Shown: positions 58,913 through 64,000 of the stretch, piece by piece | How the letters are laid out: each line of letters begins with the position of its first letter | Position numbering within the stretch: position 1 is the first letter of the stretch | NCBI RefSeq assembly: GCF_017894385.1 | Contig: NZ_CP059560.1 | Location: 3,605,501-3,669,500 of the forward strand | Direction: 5' to 3' | Length of the DNA: 64,000 nt | Source of the DNA: Aromatoleum petrolei | Lineage (GTDB): Bacteria > Pseudomonadota > Gammaproteobacteria > Burkholderiales > Rhodocyclaceae | Notes under the pieces: generated by a model | Databases searched by the model: none | Told to the model about the DNA's origin: nothing | The model's input: the letters and a program-made list of their open reading frames with translations, nothing else | Program-made: the position numbers and the translations under genes

Positions 58913-58962
58913 GCCCGGTCGGCGCGGACGGGGGGCGCTCGGGGGCGTGACTCGTGAAGTCG

Positions 58963-58990
58963 TCCTGACAGGCCGCCTGACGCCGGATGA
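58963..58990 (+). repeat. Hairpin repeat copy 1
   Basis: A 28-bp motif shared with 59323-59350 and 59492-59519. This copy is slightly diverged (GCCGCCTGACGCCGG in the core). Confidence 0.6.
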
Positions 58991-59054
58991 GCATGTCCGT
59001 CGCGGCGCGAGCGCACTTCTCGAGCAATTCCACCGCTGTGCCGAGGAGCCCACC

Positions 59055-59141
59055 TTGTACTTCGCAGCACGTGGACGTGTACCCCACAGCATCCGAGGAT
59101 GCACTCCACAGCGCTGGAACTTGTAGTCCGCAGCACGCATC
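59055..59141 (+). repeat. Iteron array 2 (four units, 22-bp period)
   Basis: Units begin at 59055, 59077, 59099 and 59121, again exactly 22 bp apart and 340 bp from array 1. Units read TTGTACTTCGCAGC, GTGTACCCCACAGCATC, ATGCACTCCACAGC (offset) and TTGTAGTCCGCAGC. Same orientation as array 1. Confidence 0.78.
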
Positions 59142-59252
59142 ACGCTGTGCGCCGCGGAAACCGGGGACCTTGAGCACCTGCTAGCCCTTTGTAGCCTTGT
59201 AGCCTGTGTAACCCCCTCCCGCGGGCGTGGTGTCGTGGCCAGTTGCATCGAC
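59142..59252 (+). repeat. Spacer module copy 2 following iteron array
   Basis: Second copy of the ~110-bp block at 58802-58912; it includes a short tandem TTGTAGCC repeat at its TAGCCTGTGTA end. Confidence 0.65.
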
Positions 59253-59322
59253 TTGCGGTCGGAGATGAGGGCGGACGCTGCTCGCTCGGGAAAGCTCTCG
59301 CGTTATCGGCAAGGTACTTTCC

Positions 59323-59350
59323 TCCTGCCAGGCCGGCTGACGCCGGGCGA
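59323..59350 (+). repeat. Hairpin repeat copy 2
   Basis: The core GCCGGCTGACGCCGG can fold as a 5-bp stem (CCGGC/GCCGG) with a TGAC loop, preceded by TCCTGCCAG. Nearly identical to copy 3. Confidence 0.65.
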
Positions 59351-59378
59351 GAGCGCCACCCGTGTTCGAGCCGTCAGC

Positions 59379-59395
59379 TTGTACTCCACAGCATC
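59379..59395 (+). repeat. Solitary iteron
   Basis: TTGTACTCCACAGCATC, the best match to the iteron consensus, alone 258 bp after the last array unit. In iteron plasmids such single copies often control copy number or initiator expression. Confidence 0.7.
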
Positions 59396-59491
59396 GGCGC
59401 TCGCCCTCCGTTGCGTTGAGGTGATGACACCGCTGGCAGGCCGGGGCTGGCTCTTTGCGTATAGGGAGAATCGCGGAGCCGAGCGGTTTTG

Positions 59492-59519
59492 TCCTGCCAG
59501 GCCGGCTGACGCCGGGCGG
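59492..59519 (+). repeat. Hairpin repeat copy 3
   Basis: Third copy of the 28-bp motif, identical to copy 2 over at least 26 bases, 169 bp further on. Confidence 0.65.
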
Positions 59520-59959
59520 AGGCGTCCTCGCTGCGGAACGTAGAGCAATGGTCCACCGGCGACCTGCCGTGCAAGGCATCACTCCCGTTATCGGGCGCAG
59601 CGTTTCCTTGATGACCGAGGCGCGTTCCACGCGCTTGGATGGGCGGGTGTTTCGAGCGGGAGACCGGGAACCGACTGATACCGATGGCCGGAGTACGCGT
59701 GTGGCTGCAGGGTGCGCGGCATTACTTGGGCAGAGGTAGCACCGCGCAGCCGCCCGCCATTCCTGGCCGGACTTCAGATGTGTCCGCGAGGAAGCCCGCT
59801 GCACAAGCCGCGAAACGCAACCACGCGTCCGTTCCGCCGTTGGTTGCTCATCGCTTCTGTCTCGCAAACGACCGTTTTTGACACATCCGTCCGCCGTCGA
59901 TGCGACGACCCGAAAACCCCGATGAATCGAGTATCGAAATCGCATCTCATTTTCTATGT

Positions 59960-59983
59960 CTCACTTCGCTATACTGAAGTGAG
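59960..59983. promoter_or_regulatory. Inverted repeat around resolvase promoter
   Basis: CTCACTTC and GAAGTGAG flank an 8-nt spacer holding TATACT, a plausible -10 box. It lies 23 bp before the resolvase ATG, so it may be a resolvase or regulator binding site controlling the gene. Confidence 0.5.
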
Positions 59984-60006
59984 TTTTGCGACAGATGGGG
60001 CAATTC

Positions 60007-60555
60007 ATGTTGGTCGGCTACGCTAGGGTCTCCACCGGAGACCAGAACCTTGAACTTCAGCTCGACGCACTTCGAAAGGCCGGGGTCGAGAAGGTGTTCA
60101 CCGACAAGGTCAGCTCGGTGAAAGCTCGCCCGGGTCTCGACGAGGCTGTGGCCTACGTCCGCGAGGGTGACACGTTGGTGGTCTGGAAGCTCGACCGCCT
60201 CGGCCGAACAGTGAAGGGCCTCATCGACCTGGTTGGGGCACTGCGGGAGAGAGGGGTGCAATTCCACTCATTGACGGACGGAATTGACACCGCAACCGCA
60301 GCAGGACGTTTCTTCTTCCACATGATGGCGGCCCTTGCGGAAATGGAACGTGACCTCATTCGGGAGCGGACCCATGCCGGATTGGTAGCTGCGCGTGCCC
60401 GGGGTCGTATGGGCGGGCGCAAACCGAAAATGGATGCCACGAAGGCAGATATCGCTCGCAAGCTCCTGACTGCAGGGACCGCAGTGAATGAGGTGGCGAG
60501 GACCTTGGGCGTCTCGCGAGCGACGCTTTACAGGAATCTTCGAACGGGGAATTGA
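60007..60555 (+). CDS. Serine resolvase/invertase (Tn3/Pin type)
   Basis: A 182-aa protein, starting at ATG 60007 (MLVGYARVSTGDQ). The nucleophile Ser lies in ARVSTGDQ, with KLDRLGRTVKGL and the helical AEMERDLIRERTHAGL region of small serine recombinases. The C-terminus is a helix-turn-helix (VNEVARTLGVSRATLYRNL). Its place beside a TrfA-like gene and iterons suggests multimer or cointegrate resolution for a replicating form, though it could equally belong to a transposon. No transposase or terminal repeats seen. Confidence 0.9.
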   Translation: MLVGYARVSTGDQNLELQLDALRKAGVEKVFTDKVSSVKARPGLDEAVAYVREGDTLVVWKLDRLGRTVKGLIDLVGALRERGVQFHSLTDGIDTATAAGRFFFHMMAALAEMERDLIRERTHAGLVAARARGRMGGRKPKMDATKADIARKLLTAGTAVNEVARTLGVSRATLYRNLRTGN

Positions 60556-60584
60556 ATGGGGCGCATGTCGCCTACCGTTCGCAG

Positions 60585-61598
60585 CTATGTCTCTTTTGAA
60601 CGGTACCAGATGCTCGTCGGGACGCTCGGCCCCGACCGCTCCTTGCGCACACGAAACTGCTGCGATTCGTGTAGAACCTGTCGCCAGCTACTGCAGCCGT
60701 AGCGCCGTGGCGTGTGTTCAGGATGTCCTGTCTGGATGAACTCGATGGCATCGCGCAGCGACGTCCATCCGTCGCGGCCCAGGTTTGTTTCGGCCTCACG
60801 GAGCAATTCGACGATAGTGCTCCATGCCCATCCGACTCCTGCTCCGCCCGGCAAGATGCCGTGATGCAGAAAATCCTGGAACTCGCTCGTCTGTATGAAG
60901 CTCGCCATTAGCTCCCGGGCTTTCACGCTGCTCTTCGCCCACGCGTGAAGTTCCATGTAACGCTCGTCCACCTGCTCATAGCAGGCGTCCAGATAGGCGT
61001 GGGCTGCTACGCAGCCGCTCTCCGTCCAGATATCCTGCCTCTCGAGAAAGTGATGAACGAGTTCATTGCGCAGGTCGACCAAGGTTCGCAGGCCGGCCAG
61101 CGTTTCCGTATGCCGCTCAAGGGGCAACGCGATATTGAACCGAGTTCGGATATGAATCTCCTTAATATCGTCAGGGGTGTCGTCCCCTTCGACTCGGTCG
61201 GAAGCGGCTGAATCCGATGTAAGGACGTTCTCGGTCAGTTCTCCCACCACATGCCCCAGGGTCTTCTTCGATAGGGCGTTCACACGTGCAGCCCGAACGT
61301 CCATTAGCCCGCTCGCAGGGCCACCAATGTCGTGCTCCGCGACCAGCGCTTTCAGGAGTTGCTCGTACTGCTGGAGTCTGATGAGGCATCTACCCAGCTT
61401 GCGTTGAACGACGTGCTGGAGCGCGACAAATTGCTCGGAGCGGGGCGGTTCGAGGTCGAAGGTCACAGTCGTGTTGTGGTGCTCGCCGCCGAGCAGCATG
61501 GGAGGGGTAAAGCCTAAAGCATACACACGAGGTGTAGCGGGCGGCAGAGGACGGATAGGTGGTATGGGCTTCGACGGCACTCGCCGCCGGTTCGTCAC
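60585..61598 (-). CDS. Predicted HEPN plus OST-HTH (LOTUS) protein
   Basis: A 337-aa protein from GTG 61598 (GGGGAG upstream, close spacing); ATG 61499 is an alternative that drops a Pro-rich N-terminus. A helical domain carries RNELVH at about 177-182, matching the RNxxxH motif of HEPN ribonucleases. The last ~65 residues (DGWTSLRDAIEFI, RRYGCSSWRQVLHES, FRV, IWYR) fit an OST-HTH/LOTUS RNA-binding domain. Such pairs are predicted RNA-targeting defence or stress proteins. It is convergent with the resolvase gene. Confidence 0.55.
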   Translation of the reverse strand: MTNRRRVPSKPIPPIRPLPPATPRVYALGFTPPMLLGGEHHNTTVTFDLEPPRSEQFVALQHVVQRKLGRCLIRLQQYEQLLKALVAEHDIGGPASGLMDVRAARVNALSKKTLGHVVGELTENVLTSDSAASDRVEGDDTPDDIKEIHIRTRFNIALPLERHTETLAGLRTLVDLRNELVHHFLERQDIWTESGCVAAHAYLDACYEQVDERYMELHAWAKSSVKARELMASFIQTSEFQDFLHHGILPGGAGVGWAWSTIVELLREAETNLGRDGWTSLRDAIEFIQTGHPEHTPRRYGCSSWRQVLHESQQFRVRKERSGPSVPTSIWYRSKET

Positions 61599-61678
61599 GG
61601 CTCCCCAGGAACGCCGTTCCTTGATACGATAACTTTATGTGCAGCACGAACACCCTTCTCCGCGCTCGTTATTACGCA

Positions 61679-61790
61679 TACCGCTCATCACAGCGGTAGT
61701 GGCGCGCGCGCCCAGTCCGCTCGAGGCGGACTGGTTGAGCTGATTGGCGGTCTCCTCGGGCTTTTTGCCCCTTGCTCCTCAGGAGACCGC
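61679..61790 (+). promoter_or_regulatory. Structured leader of tyrS with sequestered ribosome binding site
   Basis: Three consecutive hairpins: TACCGCT/AGCGGTA (61679-61698), CCAGTCCGC/GCGGACTGG (61712-61734), and GCGGTCTCCT/AGGAGACCGC (61747-61790), which encloses GGGC-TTTTT-GCCC. The right arm of the last stem contains AGGAGA, the ribosome binding site two nucleotides before the ATG region. Translation control is therefore likely. Confidence 0.6.
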
Positions 61791-61791
61791 A

Positions 61792-63030
61792 ATGCCCCAC
61801 CAGTTTTCCGACATCTTCCACATTCTGGAAGAACGCGGCTTCATTCACCAGTGCACGGATGCCGAGGGCCTTCGCAGGATGCTCGCGACCGGTTCGCGGC
61901 GCGCCTACCTCGGGTTCGATGCTACCGCCGATAGCCTCCATGTCGGCCACCTCCAGGGCCTGATGCTAATGCGCTGGCTGCAGCGTGCAGGGCACCGGCC
62001 GATAATGCTTGTCGGTGGTGCCACGACCCGTATCGGTGACCCGAGTTTTCGGGATACGAGCCGCCCCCTGCTCGATGAGGCGACAATCGCCGCAAACATC
62101 GACGGCATCACGGGCACCTTCGCCCGCTACCTCAGGATGGACGATGGCCCGAGCGGTGCGCTGGTGGTCAATAACGCCGACTGGCTGGATGGGCTCGGCT
62201 ATCTCGACTTCCTCAGTCGAGTAGGTCGGCATTTCACCATCAACCGTCTGCTCAGCTTCGACGCAATCCGAACGCGCCTTGAATACTCACTCAGTTTTCA
62301 AGAGTTCGGCTACACGCTGCTCCAGGCGTTCGATTTCACGGAACTGGCCCAGCGCTGCGGTTGCACGGTTCAGGTCGGCGGCGCCGACCAGTGGGCGAAC
62401 ATCGTGAACGGCGTGGAGCTGTCACGACGGCAGGGCGGACCTGAGCTCTTCGGGCTGACTATGCCGCTGCTGGTCACCGCCGACGGTCGCAAGATGGGCA
62501 AGTCGGCTCAGGGGGCGGTGTGGCTCAACTCGGACAGATTGGCTCCGTTCGATTTCTGGCAGTTCTGGCGCAATGTGGATGACCGCGACGTTGGCCGCTT
62601 CCTCGCGCTCTTCACGGAACTGCCCATGGTCGAAGTTCGACGCCTGGGTGCGCTCGAGGGCGCGGAACTCAACGAGGCGAAAATCCTCCTCGCCACCGAG
62701 GCAACCGGGCTCGCGCATGGTGAGGAGGTCGCCAGGGCGGCGGCAAAGACGGCGGCGTGTTTGTTCTGTGACGGCGAAAGCGACGAAGGCTTGGCGACGC
62801 TGGTCGTCGCCCCCGAGCGCGTGAGCGCCGGTCTGACTTTGGCGGAGCTTGCCGTGGAGGGTGGGCTAGCGCCCTCCAGGAATTTCGCGCGCCGGTTGGC
62901 CACTGGAGGCGGTCTGCGCTTGAACGGTAAGCAGGTCGAGCATGCGGAAGTTTTGCTGCCCGTTCATGGGAGGGAGTGGCGCTTGTCGGTGGGACGCAAG
63001 CAACATCTACGCATCGTCGTGTCAGGGTGA
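61792..63030 (+). CDS. tyrS: Tyrosyl-tRNA synthetase (accessory copy on island)
   Basis: A 412-aa class I synthetase. The adenylation motifs are HVGH (50-53) and KMGKS near 234 (canonical KMSKS), with tyrosine-site features [20 protein letters not shown] and an S4 RNA-binding domain at about 355-385. It is full length and probably active: Tyr + ATP + tRNA-Tyr. The sequence looks more alphaproteobacterial than betaproteobacterial to me, which suggests transfer. A housekeeping copy is expected elsewhere, so this may be a resistance or backup enzyme. The start ATG 61792 is set by AGGAGA. Confidence 0.9.
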   Translation: MPHQFSDIFHILEERGFIHQCTDAEGLRRMLATGSRRAYLGFDATADSLHVGHLQGLMLMRWLQRAGHRPIMLVGGATTRIGDPSFRDTSRPLLDEATIAANIDGITGTFARYLRMDDGPSGALVVNNADWLDGLGYLDFLSRVGRHFTINRLLSFDAIRTRLEYSLSFQEFGYTLLQAFDFTELAQRCGCTVQVGGADQWANIVNGVELSRRQGGPELFGLTMPLLVTADGRKMGKSAQGAVWLNSDRLAPFDFWQFWRNVDDRDVGRFLALFTELPMVEVRRLGALEGAELNEAKILLATEATGLAHGEEVARAAAKTAACLFCDGESDEGLATLVVAPERVSAGLTLAELAVEGGLAPSRNFARRLATGGGLRLNGKQVEHAEVLLPVHGREWRLSVGRKQHLRIVVSG

Positions 63031-63393
63031 CGAGAAGGGTTGGGCTCGAAGCAGCGCTTTCGGGCTCGACCTGACTCGGGATTCGTTCTGAACCGCTCGC
63101 CGATGACCTCAATGGCGAGTCCATTGGCCCGGCGGCGCTCCCCGGTCATACCGACCTGCAGTGACTCGTACATTTGTGGTCAGAACATTCGGCCCTTATA
63201 AGCGACAAAACCTCGTCGTTCCAGGTACGAGTGCATAGCACCTAATTGCGACCCGATGCTTATCGTCCCGAAACGCGGGTCGTTCTAGCAACGTGAAGTT
63301 ACCAGTCACTCACCACTTATAGATGTCCTTGCCTTTGTTGCCTATTTTGCCTGTTTCGCCTAAATTTAACACATGCAAAGACGGGAGGTTCCA
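63031..63393. other. Intergenic region after tyrS
   Basis: 363 bp with no gene. It contains an imperfect long-loop inverted repeat (CGACCCG/CGGGTCG, 63249-63282) and an AT-rich promoter-like segment with tandem 9-mers before the last gene. Confidence 0.45.
63331..63366 (+). repeat. Four tandem 9-bp GCCT repeats
   Basis: Consecutive units GCCTTTGTT, GCCTATTTT, GCCTGTTTC and GCCTAAATT, 28 bp before the ATG at 63394. Possibly a binding array or promoter spacer. Confidence 0.5.
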
Positions 63394-64000
63394 ATGCTAA
63401 CGAAGGGGCGCCTGGCCCGATGGCGGCGCCATCCCGCGCTGCTGCCCGCTGCGCTCGAGCTGCCGCGCGACGACAACGCGCAGCGGCTGCAGGAGGTCAT
63501 CGAGGCTCTGGAGTTTCTGGTGGCCGGTCAGGAGGGCGGAAATGCGCTCGTGCATTCACTCAAATGCGAGCTGAAGGAGCGGATGCCGCTTGCCTACCTG
63601 ATTGAGGCGTTAGCGGGCAAAGGCGGCCAAGTGAGGCTGCCGGAACTGGGCGGTGGAGTAGTGGTATCGGTCCAGCCGCTGAAGAGGGGGCGCTTACGAC
63701 GGAGCGCCGTAGAGCAGCAGGCCGCCATTGGGAGTCGTGTTTTCCCCGCCAGTCGCTATCAGGTTGTTTTCCATAGTGCAAAATCGGGCGCGGAAGACTG
63801 TCCGACGAATTCGCCCTCGGTCCAGCTCGACCCGGCAACGGAGGCACTTGAACGGGCCCTGCTCGCGGGCGGTCTGCAGGAGCAGAAGGAGGTGCTTCAG
63901 CTCCCCGAGATGCTCACGCTCCCGCAGGCGTCCGCTCGCAGCGGGATACCGCTGCGCACGCTTACGCACATGCGACAGAATGGTCGGCTACTGGCGTTGA
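63394..64000 (+). CDS. Partial protein with C-terminal excisionase-type HTH, runs off window
   Basis: Open from ATG 63394 (GGGAGG upstream) to the window end, at least 202 codons. It starts MLTKGRLARWRRHPALLP. The visible part has a helical N-terminus, and the last 30 residues (MLTLPQASARSGIPLRTLTH, then NGRL) match the HTH_17/excisionase-like DNA-binding pattern. It could be an island regulator or directionality factor, but the C-terminus is not visible. Confidence 0.6.
   Translation, partial: MLTKGRLARWRRHPALLPAALELPRDDNAQRLQEVIEALEFLVAGQEGGNALVHSLKCELKERMPLAYLIEALAGKGGQVRLPELGGGVVVSVQPLKRGRLRRSAVEQQAAIGSRVFPASRYQVVFHSAKSGAEDCPTNSPSVQLDPATEALERALLAGGLQEQKEVLQLPEMLTLPQASARSGIPLRTLTHMRQNGRLLAL

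Larger units (their letters stand above)
58414..60006. other. Putative iteron-type origin region, non-coding
   Basis: A stretch of ~1.6 kb with no convincing gene. From the TrfA side it contains iteron array 1, a homologous spacer, hairpin repeat 1, iteron array 2, the second copy of the spacer, hairpin repeat 2, a lone iteron, hairpin repeat 3, then ~440 bp (59520-59959) with nothing recognised, and finally an AT-richer resolvase promoter. I saw no DnaA box. The short open frames here look like chance frames. Confidence 0.6.

Noticed and set aside
58715..59141. Regular repeats considered as a CRISPR array
   Set aside because: The period is only 22 bp with ~14-17 bp repeats and 5-8 bp spacers, and there are no cas genes; iterons explain it better.
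58414..59985. Several 60-130 codon open frames on both strands in the iteron region
   Set aside because: They contain the repeats, overlap one another in many frames and have no protein-like composition.
61679..61790. T-box riboswitch upstream of tyrS
   Set aside because: Stacked hairpins are present, but I could not find a specifier loop or the conserved T-box sequence, and T-boxes are rare in Proteobacteria. I kept it only as a structured leader.
59986..61791. Transposon carrying the resolvase
   Set aside because: No transposase gene or terminal inverted repeats were seen around the resolvase within the window.

Overview
The window is GC-rich DNA from a betaproteobacterium, most likely Rhodocyclales (Azoarcus/Thauera/Aromatoleum type). 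That placement is inferred from the GroEL sequence, the yjcH-actP acetate uptake pair and the very dense signal-transduction gene content. I could run no database search.

The first ~24.7 kb is a signalling region. A five-gene + strand operon (2-8982) encodes two hybrid histidine kinases, a Rieske-type protein, an HD-GYP c-di-GMP phosphodiesterase and a PAS kinase. After it come an orphan flaG-like gene, a FixJ-type regulator, a diguanylate cyclase and another kinase. A seven-gene - strand operon (24706 down to 15259) then joins response regulators, HD-GYP and EAL domains, two kinases, an MglA-like GTPase and a receiver-fused PilB/GspE-type ATPase. Together these look like c-di-GMP and phosphorelay control of a type IV pilus or related surface machine. 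Next are core genes: groES-groEL behind a sigma32-like promoter and a perfect CIRCE operator, then an OmpR/TctE-type two-component pair next to yjcH-actP. The same direct repeat (CTTAC-N6-CTTAC) lies upstream of both the regulator gene and yjcH-actP.

A tRNA-Phe(GAA) gene at 31737-31812 marks the left edge of a genomic island that runs to the window end; I found no right-hand copy of the tRNA end. The island starts with a tyrosine integrase, a small hypothetical gene, an XRE-type regulator with two tandem palindromic operators, and a second, unusual tyrosine recombinase. A single - strand operon (56906 to 37292, ~19.6 kb) follows: SNF2-type helicase, 1716-aa adenine-type methyltransferase, DUF3883 protein, 72-aa protein, DUF262/DUF1524 (GmrSD-like) protein, 2138-aa DUF1998 helicase with a nuclease-like tail, and a RelE-like/UvrD fusion. 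This is a DISARM- or Druantia-related defence locus of unusual composition and is the main candidate for a new system.

Upstream of the defence operon is a TrfA-like replication initiator gene (57295-58413). Behind it are two arrays of four iterons, each spaced exactly 22 bp, plus one solitary iteron and three copies of a hairpin motif. This looks like an iteron-type replication origin inside the island. A serine resolvase, a predicted HEPN plus OST-HTH protein, an accessory tyrosyl-tRNA synthetase with a structured leader that hides its ribosome binding site, and a partial helix-turn-helix gene complete the window.
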